Origin: Dentipellis sp. KUC8613
Lineage: Eukaryota; Basidiomycota; Agaricomycetes; Russulales; Hericiaceae
Reading direction: 5' to 3'
Assembly (NCBI GenBank): GCA_002286715.1
Contig: NSJX01000003.1
Coordinates: 236,680-300,679, forward strand
DNA: 64,000 bases
Shown here: piece after piece, positions 47,953 through 58,925 of the stretch
Numbering within the stretch: the stretch's first letter is position 1
Layout of the letters: the number at the start of each line of letters is the position of its first letter
Made by a program: the position numbers and the translations under genes
Notes under the pieces: generated by a model
What the model saw: the letters and a program-made list of their open reading frames with translations, nothing else
Told to the model about the DNA's origin: nothing
Databases searched by the model: none

Positions 47953-48854
47953 CTACATAGAGTAGATCGTGTAAGCCTGCTGGGTGAGGGCCTCGTGATG
48001 CCGCCCCATTGCCAGCTGGCCGGGCGTCCCCTTCGCCACCCGGGAAGGATGCGCCAGGTTCGCCTCAGTCGGCGATGTGATGTTGAACCTGCTTGAAATC
48101 CTCGGCCTCGAGCCAGAAGGACAGGTTCTCGTGGCAGAAGTTGCCGCGGAGGAACTCACAGAAGAGACTCCGCGGCTGAGGGCTGATGATGAAGCGCACG
48201 GGCCTGTCGCCGTCCGACTTGCCGCCATCCTCGACGAGCAGGCGCAGGCCGACCGCGTCGCCGTGCTCCGTGGCGTCGTCCCCGAAGGCATCGAAGAGCA
48301 TCGTGGTCTGCGCGCGGTAGAGCGAGGTGCGCGGCGAGCGGCACGCGTGCCCAAGCCCCGCAGGCCCCGGTGTGCCCGGCCACCCGTCCAGCGACGGCCG
48401 GCTGCCCTGCAGCAAGAGCCGCAGGTTCATCACACTTCCGTCGAGTGCGGTGTGCCCATTCGCGAGCACGCCGCCGGGCTTGCACGAGAGCTCGAGCAGG
48501 TGGATCCCGAGGAAGGTCACGACGAAGCCGGCAGTGAGCAAGATGGTGTCTGTAGGGCTGTCGGTGCTGAATCCTTGGGAGAGGGTGAGGGAGGCGATGA
48601 TTGCTGCTGCTGAGAAGAGGACAGAGTACCCCAAGCTCCTCTACCCCGTCTTCACACGCTTTGCACAGTTCCGACTCTGGACCCCCCGTCAGCGTGGGTG
48701 CGGGCGCGCAGACGGTGAACACGTCAGACAGACTCTCTGCGCTGCGGCGCTTCACGACAGAGAAGCCCGTGGATGCGTATGCTGTGCCGAGCCACGCGCT
48801 GTCCCTGTCATGCTGCCTGTCGTGCCCGTGGCCAGTGTTCGTCCGCCCTGTCAT
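47953..48854 (-). pseudogene. Broken RGS-domain membrane protein gene
   Basis: RGS proteins speed GTP hydrolysis by G-alpha subunits. Reading down the minus strand, an N-terminal block (FSVVKRRSAESLSDVFTVCA, ELCKACEDGVEEL) is followed in a different frame (shift near 48632) by membrane segments GYSVLFSAAAIIASLTLSQG and ILLTAGFVVTFLGIHLLELS. The RGS core begins RSLFCEFLRGNFCHENLSFW and LEAEDFK. At about 48090 the frame shifts again: RFNITSPTEANLAHPS and AMGRHHEALTQQAYTIYSM continue the domain in another frame and hit a stop at 47953, before the second half of an RGS domain. Two shifts plus truncation make this a pseudogene. An unseen intron could explain one break, not both. It lies inside the element. 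Confidence 0.65.
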
Positions 48855-50888
48855 CAGTCAGAGCTGGTGAATCTTGGTGTCGCCGTTTGAGGCACCTGCC
48901 GCGGTATCCTCAGGCGCTCCCCGAGCAGCAGGCACCGTTGCCCGGGATCCACGAGCTGTGGTCACCCTATGCAGATCTGTTCTCTTTCGCGCGCACCCTC
49001 GCGGCACACGGCGGGGAGCTTGTGGTGCTCGAGTCCTTCCTAAGCAAGATGCGCGGGTTCACTGGCGCGCGCGCAGGTCCTGCAGACAGTGTAGAACCTC
49101 AGCTCGCAATCCCCGTACTCACAGGGTCGCTTCGGCGAGCCTGTGTCATATTCCGGGCAGGCCGGGATGCTCGCACATGCGACTCGCGAGGGCGTCGAAA
49201 GTGCGCGGCTCGAGGTCGCTGCAGAGAGCGCGCTCGGGCCTGTGCCTGCGCAGCAGGAGATGATCTGCCGCACGCACAGTATGGGTTTGGGAGCAGCTGT
49301 CCGGAAAGACGCGGGTTCAGGTGCGAGGCAGATTGTGACAGGCGACATCGTCATCGCGGGGGCGGACATTCGAGCTCATTGTGCTGCTTATAGGTCTGCA
49401 TATTATTGCCGCGCCCTGTGTGACCGCCCGCTGTGGGATCGAGAGGACGGCAGCTTGGGAACACTGTGGGCGCCGCATGGATTGATGCTTGAGAGCTGGT
49501 GCTTGATACCGTCTGTCGACGATCGCTCGGCCCTGGTCACGCTGGCAGCCGCACTGTTCGGGAGTCGAGTGTTCCCTGAGCGGACTCCCAGCAAGCCGCA
49601 CAGATGCCCCTGCTGGTGATCCTATAGATAGCCCTCACAGCACCACAGAAACCACTGGTTCTCTGCAGACGAAGGTCAGCGGAGAATCTTCTGGAAACGA
49701 AAGTAAAGACGCACACTTATGGGAACATTGCCGCCTGGTGCAGTTCCGCGGACGGCAAAAATGATCTTGGGGCCCTGGTTCTTCGTCTTATCGCTGGCAA
49801 GAGTAACCGGGCTGAAGTGCGCAGACTGGGCTGCAATTCCCGCCGCCTCTTCTCTGCTGACCACCAGTGTGAAATCACAGAGCCACTGCTCGAGCGTCGA
49901 GAAGAGGCCCTCGAGATCCATGCCCACAGGCGCGACTCCGAGATCCGCACACGCGAGCGCGAGGACACGCTGTGCACGCGCCCGGCCTGCCTGCACCGTC
50001 GCTCGCTACTCCGCGGACTCTGTCCCCCCGCCGTCACAGCAGTGCCCCATCGAGAGGAAGGGCTGGTGCCGCCGCTTGGACATGCCAGTCATTGCGCTCG
50101 TGGGCGGGGGTGCGGGGGAGGCGGGTCCTGGGGTGTATGGCGCAGGTATGGGCATTGTGGGCAGGAGGGCTGCAGGGCTCGAGAGGCTGGGCAGGGAAAA
50201 CTATAGCGTAGCAAATGTGGGCGTGACAACTCGCGAGGGTTCTCTTGAATCCCCCGCAATTTGATCGGGAGAATTTGAGTGATGCTAGGTTGAGCGCAGC
50301 CTTGTCGCTGACAGGAAGAAAATTAGGAAGTAAAGATCATGGAAAAGATGGGGGGCGTACGTTGTGAGCGAATAAGGGGAAACTGGCTTTCAGGAAGGGA
50401 TATTCACGCTTCGTGCTCTCCACCACGTGCGGTGAAGGTGCAGCCGGATCAGCGGCGGGTGTGGAAGGCATGGTGGAGGTCGGAGGAGAAGGATGGGGAA
50501 GCTAGGGGAGAAAAGGGACATTAGATTCGCATCCTGGCCGGCCTCTCGCTCACATTTCTCACCAGCGCACCAGACCCAGCTCGTGAACAGATCCATACGA
50601 TGTGCTAGACACACCTGCATCGGAGGGTAGTGCCCTTCTCTGTGATCTGCTGTCTCCACTCCTCCTCTGGCAATGTTCGCACATCCTGTGTGTTTCTCAG
50701 AAAAGTTCGTTGAGATGGTATTTGCCATTGGGCGAGTCAAACTGATACCTGCGAGCGAGGTGAGAAGGACGATTCTGACGACAGATGCATGTCAGTTGGA
50801 CTGTGACATGTGACATGTGACACTTCATCTCGCGGGGGCGGAACCTGCGTCATCGTTCGTTACTGCCTTCTTCGTTTTGTACCACATC
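48855..50888. other. GC-rich element interior without a supported gene
   Basis: About 2 kb. Several overlapping frames of 100-206 codons occur on both strands. A plus-strand run (ELWSPYADLFSFARTLAAHG, near 48955-49015) and a minus-strand run (GLFSTLEQWLCDFTLVVSRE, near 49840-49900) look protein-like but neither belongs to a family I recognise, and frames change within each. This may be further decayed passenger genes. A TGTGACA triplet repeat lies at 50802-50822. Confidence 0.35.
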
Positions 50889-52677
50889 ATGGGGAAGAAA
50901 GTGAAGCAAAATCTCGGTGAGTCTCCTTCAAAAATGTGACACTTATACTCATGTATTGGTCAACAGAAGCTTTCTTTGGAGATCCCGAGAACCGAGAATT
51001 ACTGGGAAGCAAAGCCTGCACGCTCGGCGATCCTGCCACTTTGCTGGCCTTAGAGCACCGCAAGGTTTCTATGGGTCTTGAAGGGCTTTCGGCAAGTCAT
51101 GTTATCTCTCAACTTTCCGCCAGATCTACACGGTACCTTTCTTCCAGAACGATCACCTTATGAGCGCGCTCGGCTGTCTGGCAGTACACAATCCCCTACT
51201 AAAGACAGTTACTGCTGCGCGCTATACTCACAAGAGAGAGAGGAGACGAGAGCTCCTTGTCAATACACCTTCAGCGAGTCACCATGAGAAACGAGCCTTT
51301 GTCTGCCTACTTCTCTGAATACGCCCACCGTATGCTGATCACATGTCTGTAGGTTCGCTTGATTGGAATCAAACAAAAATCCCGCCGTACCCTCAATGAC
51401 TTTCTCTCCGGGAAGTACGGTCCAGTCGAGCTTCATGTCGTCGAGCCATGCAAGCCTGCTGTCAAGCGCGGCAGTAATCTCTACGAAGATCCGCTAACAG
51501 TCCCACCTGCCGACTTCAGTGCCTGTGTTGTGAACGAAGTCACCGGATATACCGTGATTTCTGAAGAAATACCCAAGTCAAGGATTTACATGTCGAAGAA
51601 GCCTGATGGAGGTAGTTACCTCCAAATTTTGTTCGTCCCTCTATACTAACCTTATTCGAATAGGGTACGAGTACGAGGCAGTTATCCTTGATAACCTCGG
51701 AGGCCTCGTCGATGGCGAAGAGCTCGTTAATGCCATACTATATTGGTGGTGTGATGTGATCGCATATGCAAGTTACGATCGACGGGATGTCCGAGTAAGT
51801 ACTGTGTTTTATATTAGCCAGACTCAAGCTGATAGAGCGACCTATCAAAGCCGAACAACGATGGTACTCTCGTTCAATTGGGATGGAATGCAGGTCCTCG
51901 GCATGCTCGTGTCTGGGGGCTAGCTAAAAGTTATACCAAGAGCTACGATCAGCCGACGCGCGAAGCAAAAGATCACGATGCTGTCGCTGCCCTTTCTCTT
52001 TTTTGGAGGTTTCTTGAGGCATGTATGCCACAGGAGTTGATTGATCCAGTAAGCAGCGAATTGAAAGCAGCTGGGATGCCAAAATTGGCCACTCGAGACA
52101 TCGAGGCTGGTGCGTCACCATCCGTACTTCACCCGATATCGCATAACTCAATCAAATCGACAACACAATCAGGTAGTGGCTGGCAGTTTCGGCTGAACAA
52201 TAAGTTCTACAGATTCTCACTTGCCGAGCGGGCTCCTCCAGAAGGATACATGGGCCAGGGATATACAGCGTGAGTTTTCATCAGCATCAGAGCTCTCGCT
52301 GCAAAGGCTCATTACTGAGCTGTTATAGGCCCGCTCACACAGATCTCATATATACGCCAATGGCGTTCTTTGTCATAGCCGGAATCGAATCGATTCCTCT
52401 CGAAACAGCCACAGCAGAGACCCGTTCCAGACGTTCAGTAGCGCAGAACAAGCCCCACATTTCCGAACACGGTGGGAGTTTTGTGGATTTGAACCTTCGT
52501 ATCGTTGTGCGACCTGCTGTAGGAAGGCTCGTTGCCTTTAATCCTCGGCATCTTCATGGTACTACAAAATTGTTCGGCCGAACAATCCGTGGCATGAGTA
52601 TCACGTTTTCCCAAAGGGTCCTCGATGCTTATCGTAATGTCAAGGAAAATGCCCGTACGGAGGCATTCACACCATAG
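50889..52677 (+). CDS. 2-oxoglutarate/Fe(II) oxygenase-like protein
   Basis: Start at 50889 (MGKKVKQNLEAFFGDPENRE across an intron). Segments follow: STLxx-free core IYTVPFFQNDHLMSALGCLA, VRLIGIKQKSRRTLNDFLSG, YEYEAVILDNLGGLVDGEEL, then PNNDGTLVQLGWNAGPRHAR and the catalytic part. After splicing, GYTAPAHTDLIYTPMAFFVI gives an H-x-D pair (His 52336-52338, Asp 52342-52344). GGSFVDLNLRIVVRPAVGRL and VAFNPRHLHGTTKLFGRTIR give distal His candidates (52549, 52555) and Arg, followed by GMSITFSQRVLDAY. That H-x-D...H...R order fits a double-stranded beta-helix dioxygenase. One intron (51089-51120) appears to use a GC donor. The exon around 51240-51355 is unresolved. Similarity to fungal TET/JBP proteins is a hypothesis only; substrate is unknown. 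Confidence 0.65.
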
Positions 52678-53960
52678 TGAGGGATAATTCTTGTACGCTA
52701 CATGAGATGCCTGATACCCGTAGACTCCTACATTCCTGTCGCATTTCTAGTTCTAGCATTACTACAAACACGTTCATGTTGCAGAGTAGCATCTCTTGAT
52801 CTCCTTATTCATGCAGAACATGTTGTCCTTGTGCAGGCCGAGCAGGCGCAGCGTACCTGCTGATGCATCGCGAGCAGCACATCGCCGTCCTCATCCCACG
52901 ACGAGGAAGACAATGCGCCACCGCGCAGCACGCCTGATCCTCTTCGATGTACTGTTCTTGTAGGCGACTCGGAGCAAGACGGTGTCGATGCGGAACTGGC
53001 GTGAGCTTTGTTTGGTTGGCAGGAGGCCAGCCTCTACGCTCGGAGGAGCCGCGTTCGGTCCCAGAGCTGCTGCAGCACAGTAAGTGGCTATAGTCATACG
53101 GAAAAATACAAACTTCTGCTTAGTCCGCTCGTGCTTCCTGCAGTCGCACCTCAAACTCACAGGATTGCTTCCTCCATCCCGCATACGGCCTTCTCCACCC
53201 CGGCCCGCATCGTCAGCCACACGGTCGGCAGCACCCTCGCTGTGGTAGAGCAGCATTTCCTCATTCTTGCGACCAGCATACCGCCTGAGACCTTGTGGCT
53301 CTTCCTCGTCGGGCTTGTTGCCGGGCGATGGGTCGCACAGGGGGATGATAGCAGGCCTGGGACCGTAAAAGTATATGCTCATGCCCGTCTTGACAGGGCT
53401 GCAGGAGAGCATGTCACTGCTCGTGTGTGGGGGGCGGAGGTGAAGGTGAAGGTGAAGATGTCGGCCTGGAAGTGCACGCGGGAGGATTCGAGCTTGGCAA
53501 GGATCGCGTCGGCTGTGTCGCGGTTGTGTCCAGCGCTACTACGCACGGGAATAGCCATGGGGAACGTGTCACAAGCCGTCCTGCAACATACATACCTCGA
53601 GTCGGCATTCCTCCCAGCACAACCTTATCAACTGCTTCAGCACCACTGTCGCCATCATGTTTATTATGTTTTCTTTATCAAAAGCGGGCATTTTTGCTCT
53701 GCTATCTAGTCTCCTATTTTTTATGTAACGGTACGTGCCCGTCCACGGGATTATGGGCAGCGGGCAGTGTGATCATTTCGAGGTGCGTCATCCAAAAGCC
53801 TCTTCTGTGAAGAAGTGAATGTAACAATTATCGGAGGTTTGTTGGTGGAGGGCGCTGAACAGTGTACTGCATCCATCCGCTCCTCCAATCCTTTCGCCGC
53901 CCCTCCCCAGCATCTATTGCATCGACAGTCGCGATCTATCCTCCACATCTCATACCCTCT
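52678..53960. other. Element interior, no gene supported
   Basis: 1.28 kb. A minus-strand frame of 173 codons (53412-52891) and a plus-strand frame of 233 codons (53008-53709) overlap, both without a recognisable domain. A minus-strand run TARVLPTVWLTMRAGVEKAV near 53240-53190 may be a remnant of a decayed gene. Confidence 0.35.
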
Positions 53961-55744
53961 ATGCAGTCCTGCATCGGCAACGCTCCTGACGGCACGAAGT
54001 GCACTTGTCTGCGCTACAAACCACGGCCTGATCGACTGGCTGGCGAATCCGACGATTGTGTCAACTGTGGGCATTGGGACACATCGCACCCAGAGTCTCC
54101 AGTGTCTACCCTGCCCTCACAACCGGCCCGCCAGTCAAACATCGCGTCGCTCATTAGCAACTATCGCAGTATCATGAGAGACAGTCCGACACCTGGTCCA
54201 TCTGCATCTTCAACTGCCATAGTGTCGAAGGCTTCGAAGGGTAGCGCTATCCAGGAAGCTTTTAGTGGTTTCCGCCCCAAGGATCGGGGCTCAGCCGCGG
54301 CACCGACGCGTGGGTTGAAGGTATGCTTATTGTCCTTCTAGTCCATCAGAATCACTGAAACAGCCATCAAGTCACGGAAGCCGGTGGAAACAGAGGCAAG
54401 AGCCTTGAAGCGAGAAGCAGTAGGGATGGTAGTATTTGTTCCATGCGGGCTGGATGTACGTATTCTAAAAATTATCATAGACTGTTCGTCTGAGTCTCAT
54501 CTCGTGTTTAGGAGAATGATCAGCTTATGTCGTCCAATGCACCGAATGCGGCCAAAATCCAGGACCTCAAGCGTAGAAAGCTGGTTGTGGAATCTACCGA
54601 TGACCGGCCGATCCGCTTCGACAGGTCATGGTCAAACGACGCTGTCGAAGATTACTTACGGTCTCTGTTCCCGACTTTATTCACATATCTTGACCGAAGG
54701 CAACTTAGTTCCCCTCGCTGGGTTCTTCTCGCTAAGGGAGAAAGACGGCTGTCGATTGCAGAGGTGGCTGATTCTGGCCCGTCTAGCCAGGACATCCTCA
54801 GTCACCGATACCCTCAAGGGCGCACGTGGAGGGAGCAACGTGTCTGGATCAGTGAGCTTATCTCTGCCCTTTTGTCTGTTGTTCTGACTAGAATTTTCTG
54901 TTAGCTTCACGGTGTGAAATCCCTGAAGGCGACTACGAGGCATGGACACCTACGCAGACCACCGGACCGGAGAGCTCGGACTCGAAGTTTCGTTCATTTT
55001 CCCGAGCCCGCCAGTATCAAGATGACAGCAGTAACTCGTCTGGGAGTTCTGCAACAGAGACTGAGGAGTTTCTGGAGAAGGGGAAAGGGAAGGCGAAGGC
55101 GAAAGCCGAGCCTCCCAGGCCCAAACGTGGTGAGTCGCTCTCTATGCTGGTACCCGGTCATCACTGACCAGTTTTATCAGAATACCATTTTCGTTCCAGA
55201 ACGAAGCGCGCACGGAGCCCGATCGAGCTATCAGATGGTTCTGAGAGCGACGGCTGGACATTGAAATCCAAAGGAAGGGAACTGCGCAGCAAGAAGCGCA
55301 AAGGTACTGTGCCCAGTCCTTTCAATGTCCATACACTGTCGATGCTCAGCTGACGATGTCCACTCAGTTACCCTCGGTGCCGCAACGGAGAGCTTTGCGA
55401 GCCTCGATCTCAGTGCCGCAGATAACTGTGAGTGTCTTGCACCGTTGTATGCAGGAGGCTGTGCTCACATCGGCACGTCTGCAGCACGTCCTGATCCCGG
55501 TTACGACAGTGACTGTATCCAGCTACCAAGCCCTGGCGCAGTGGTTTCGCAACTTGCTGGCCCATCTCATCACACATCAAATGCTGATACCCCGGCGATC
55601 TCAGGTCACGAGGTTTTTCCAGTCAGTGACGATGACGAACCAGCTAGCTTTGCAGGAGATCATGGCTCTGCTTCACATTCGTCATGGATGAAAGACCTCG
55701 GATTTGATATTGCCCCTCCTCAGAAGAATCCCTGGGCTCGGTAG
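53961..55744 (+). CDS. Cys-rich N-terminus protein of unknown function
   Basis: Start at 53961. The first ~40 residues hold a metal-binding-like pattern: MQSCIGNAPDGTKCTCLRYK, then DCVNCGHWDTSHP (C-x9-C-x-C ... C-x2-C-x-H). Later exons carry LKREAVGMVVFVPCGLD, ENDQLMSSNAPNAAKIQDLK with RRKLVVESTDDRPIRFDRSW, and NDAVEDYLRSLFPTLFTYLD, the most protein-like part. A basic, serine-rich region follows (EYHFRSRTKRARSPIELSDG), and the end is SSWMKDLGFDIAPPQKNPWA plus R. About six introns. I do not recognise the family. Similar Cys-rich starts occur on many Agaricomycete lineage-specific proteins, from memory. It is the last gene before the right end of the element. Confidence 0.6.
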
Positions 55745-56189
55745 TCGCTGTTTGACCAGCCGCTTCTGCGAGTTTTCCTCTATCTTTACTTCTCGGATAG
55801 CTTACATGCACATTCACTGCATTCTTAGTCTCCTTTATATCGTCGCTTTGAACCTTTGCACCATGCTTTCTATTAGATAATCACCCGTATTCATTCACTG
55901 TAGATGACCTTGCTAATAATCCCGCGGCCTCGCGATACCTCGAACAGGTTCATATTCTCCGTGGCAGATTCAACTCTGCTTCCTAATCACTACTAGCCTT
56001 TAATTACATACAGCCTATACTCCCTCCTACGAAAGCATAGTGCTACTACTCCCTCCTACATTACTGTCCTGGAGATCTTCTAATAGACATTTCGAGGCCT
56101 GGAGCCATTTTTATGAGCTTTCATTCCATTTGAAGCAGTGTGAGATTATCATGTGGCTTGAAGTATTTCTCCTACAGAAAACCATCTTA
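55745..56189. other. Element interior, no gene supported
   Basis: 445 bp between the Cys-rich gene and the right subterminal array. AT-richer than the neighbours; no coding sequence is seen. Confidence 0.4.
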
Positions 56190-56331
56190 TCCACAAAGGA
56201 CATCTTCGTGCATAGAAAAAGATGTCTGTCGCGCGCAGAAAAAGAATTTAATCGCGCGGGGAAATGGTGTTTGTCGTGCGCGGAAAAAGCAGTTTGTCGC
56301 GCGTGCGGAAATCTCCGTCGCGCGCGGAAAT
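56190..56331 (-). repeat. Subterminal tandem 22-24 bp motifs, right end
   Basis: Read on the minus strand from the terminus inward there are five to six imperfect units of TTTCCGCGC(A/G)CGACAAAC type. Units become more diverged with distance from the end (CCCCGCGCGATTAAATT, TCTGCGCGCGACAGACA, TCTATGCACGAAGATG). Confidence 0.7.
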
Positions 56332-56357
56332 AATTTTGCAACGTTTCGACCGCCATA
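56265..56357 (-). repeat. Right terminal inverted repeat
   Basis: The reverse complement begins TATGGCGGTCGAAACGTTGC, AAAATTATTTCCGCGCGCGA, CGGAGATTTCCGCACGCGCG, ACAAACT, matching the left end at 42128. Its outer edge abuts AGGATC. Confidence 0.8.
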
Positions 56358-56363
56358 AGGATC
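56358..56363. repeat. Target-site duplication AGGATC, right copy
   Basis: Identical to the hexamer at 42122-42127 and in the same orientation, directly outside the right terminal repeat. Confidence 0.75.
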
Positions 56364-56608
56364 TACTTGCGATCGAAATATCGCCAGAGTGAATGCCCTC
56401 AATACGAAAATGCGTTGGGCTCGTGCGTGTCCATATAAAATAATCGTAATGCTCGACCCCAACGCAATATTTTCAAGGAATGCCAGGAAGTGGACAGAAT
56501 TCGGCGAGGCGTGGACACGCGATACCAGCACAGCACGTCAAAACCACGAATAAATGCATTTATTACAATAGAATGTCCAGTACTGGTGATGTACCAGTCG
56601 AACATGAA

Positions 56609-57057
56609 TCAGGCCTTACCCTTGCCCTTCAAGTAGTCGAGCTCCTCCTGTCGTATCTGAGAATCCTGCTTCGCACCGCATGAAGGCTCGTTGCCGTGAC
56701 TGCGCGCTGCTTCCAAAGGTTCCTCAACGAATTTTTTCTCGCTCCATCTCTTCTTCCCAGCCTCGGCAGCGGTCTCAACCTTCTGCCTGAGCCGGGCGTC
56801 ATCGCTGTGACGAAGGGCAATTCAGTGATGAGTCCAGGGGGGAAGTGCGTACAACTTACTTGTTGTTCAGGATCTCAGGAGTATTGCCGTGGGCAGTCGG
56901 TGTCTCGAATGGAGCTTGAATTGCGCCCTTAGAGGTCCTGAAGGAAAGGCGTGAACAATAGAGCATGACAATGTCGATACGGCCAAACATACTTCTGATC
57001 ACCGTCATTGTAGACTTGGGGATTACCTACCGAGGATTGCATGGAACTTCCAGACAT
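56609..57057 (-). CDS. Small conserved unknown protein
   Basis: Three exons give about 115 aa in one frame. The start at 57057 reads MSGSSMQSSVGNPQVYNDGD then QK. An intron (donor GTATGT) joins to TSKGAIQAPFETPTAHGNTP with EILNN, and a second intron joins to DDARLRQKVETAAEAGKKRW, SEKKFVEEPLEAARSHGNEP and QIRQEELDYLKGKGKA, with TGA at 56609. All junctions have GT-AG signals and restore phase. The composition is hydrophilic and charged with no signal or membrane segment, probably a small cytosolic or nuclear helical protein. No family name can be given with confidence. It is the first host gene to the right of the mobile element. Confidence 0.65.
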
Positions 57058-58925
57058 CTAAGAGGTGTGAGGAGGAGGTAGTGTTGAATTTCTGTTTTTG
57101 AAAGGCGTCGAGATTGTGGATGAGAAATGAGCCTGAATGTCGACGGAATATATATGCAAAGCGTGAGTGAACAGATCGGAACGTGACGTCAATCCCGATG
57201 TATATATGCGTCGTCCTTGCCACGGCTAGCTCGATGCTTCCGACGCCATTCGCCTCCACTGGCTGGATCCAGTTCACCACGACATCCTTGACGCTGTGTT
57301 GCCTCTCCTTCGGCGGTGTTACGTTCCCGCGACGCTCGGACGCGGACGGTGATGACAGTTCAAGGTGAATAGGGGCCATATACCGTCAACACCACCCATT
57401 CTCACGTGCCGCCGCGAACAACGAGGAAGAGAAGGCAAGCCATGTAAAGCACTTCGAGATTGTCCTGACAGAGGAAGGGAAGTAGACATTGGTGCACGGC
57501 CGCGAAAGTGCACGAATTCAACGACGTCGAACGGATGGCGGTTCTGTCGCTATGCACAGGTAATTACATCCCTTACCAGTTCCAAGCATAGATCTGACAG
57601 AAGCATCGGTGTTCTCCAAATCACCATTGCATTTAGAAAGCGACAGAACCGTATCTACAACGACGCACCACGTCTCCAAAAGTGTGTACGAACTCCCGGC
57701 TCTGCCTTTCGCAATCCAACTGCGCGGTTGGCGTGACGCACAACAGATACGCCGAGCACTAAGACATCCAGTTGCTGTCCGCCCTGCTTTGGCACAGACC
57801 AGTCGTGGACGAGACGTGGTCTGTAATTTGACTTGAGGTGCGTTTGGAGAAGCTGGGAGGCGCCGAAAGTAAGTTTTTATAGGTCCCGGGCATTGCCGGA
57901 AGCTGACTGGCTCGACTGCCTTCCCTACGAGTTAGGCCCTGAAATGACATTCCCTCGATGGTGGCACAGTATATCTACTTCCATTATTCAAGGCATCGAT
58001 AGATTCGCTCAGGCTGATACCAATGTTGACACTTTCATTCCGTTCAAGCCATCGAATGGGGTGGACCAAAGTGGGCTGGCCTGGTGGCCAGGGAATCGAT
58101 TCTGCGTTCAGTCGCAGCTCGCTTTGCAGATGATTTGCGAGAACCGCTGACTTGCAGGCCGCGGAAACCGCCTGACCGGTCCAACCAGGTCGCTGCAACA
58201 GCCTGCAAGCATGTCATCACGGAGTATCATGGAATCGTGTAACCGTGCCTCAGCTGGCCCTGCGAGGGCTTGCTTCCTGCAGGATGCCTGTAGAGAGCAT
58301 GCAAACAGCACACGAATTTCCTCCCAAGACGAGGAAGAAGTCGAGACCTGCCACGCCAAGCACAGCATGTCAAAACGCAAAAACGGCTTCGGGTTCATCT
58401 GCCCTTCAAATGAAAGCCATCGACTTCTTCTCGACGCCGAACAAAAAAGGAAGTTCTCTCAGTGTGCTGCATCTAATTATACGTCGTTTGACCTGGGCCA
58501 CACTGGAAGACCCGGCGACAGCGAGAAATGCCGCACTAACTGCGTTCGCACATGGGCGACAAAAGACCGAGGAAGAGCAGATGGTCTGGGGCTCGCGGAC
58601 CTGGGCTGAGTCAGCAAACGCGAAGCGGCAGAGGACGGCAGGACGCAATCGGGCGCTACGCGACGCGTTACGGACCTGCGACGGACCATGATGGAGACAT
58701 CAGTCGGTCAGACAGCTGGACACACGCTCTTCCAGACCGTTCGGTCAGTTTTCCTCCTTGTCCCCGCCCCGGCCAACCTCGCCCCGTCGCTCTTTCAACC
58801 CCGCCCTTTTCTTCAGCCACTCGTGCAGGTTTCCTCTTCTCCACACGCCAGTCCTTGCTCTGCTTTCGTTCCCTTGATTATTGGCCGTGAGGTCCCTCCC
58901 TCTACTCTAATAATCTAGCTCTAGC
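57058..58925. other. Long intergenic region, no gene supported
   Basis: 1.87 kb. Frames of up to 148 codons on the plus strand (58245-58691) and 118 codons on the minus strand (57379-57023) have no recognisable domain and no convincing splicing. The 3' part holds the promoter of the deacetylase gene. Confidence 0.4.

Larger units (their letters stand above)
42128..56357. mobile_element. 14.2-kb TIR DNA transposon with integrase and cargo
   Basis: Both ends start TATGGCGGTCGAAACGTTGC plus AAAATT when read inward: 26 identical bases, then about 65 more bases with a few differences. The ends are in inverted orientation and flanked by the direct hexamer AGGATC. Inside each end lie tandem 22-24 bp motifs. 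The interior carries an intron-containing DDE integrase gene (43727-45774), a BTB gene, an RGS pseudogene, an oxygenase-like gene and a Cys-rich protein gene. The element sits between otherwise housekeeping genes (kinase on the left, small protein on the right). Known families with rve integrases include Mavericks/Polintons (6-bp duplication, but with DNA polymerase B and capsid genes, none seen here) and Ginger elements (4 bp). I know of no named family that matches. That the listed integrase mobilises this unit is inference. Confidence 0.75.

Noticed and set aside
42128..56357. Maverick/Polinton identity for the 14.2-kb element
   Set aside because: Target-duplication length and integrase type fit, but no DNA polymerase B, ATPase, protease or capsid gene is seen, and the termini do not begin AG as in Mavericks.
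42128..56357. LTR retrotransposon
   Set aside because: The ends are inverted rather than direct repeats, and no reverse transcriptase, RNase H or gag is present.
58245..58691. 148-codon plus-strand frame upstream of the deacetylase
   Set aside because: No domain, overlapped by alternative frames of similar length; may be UTR.
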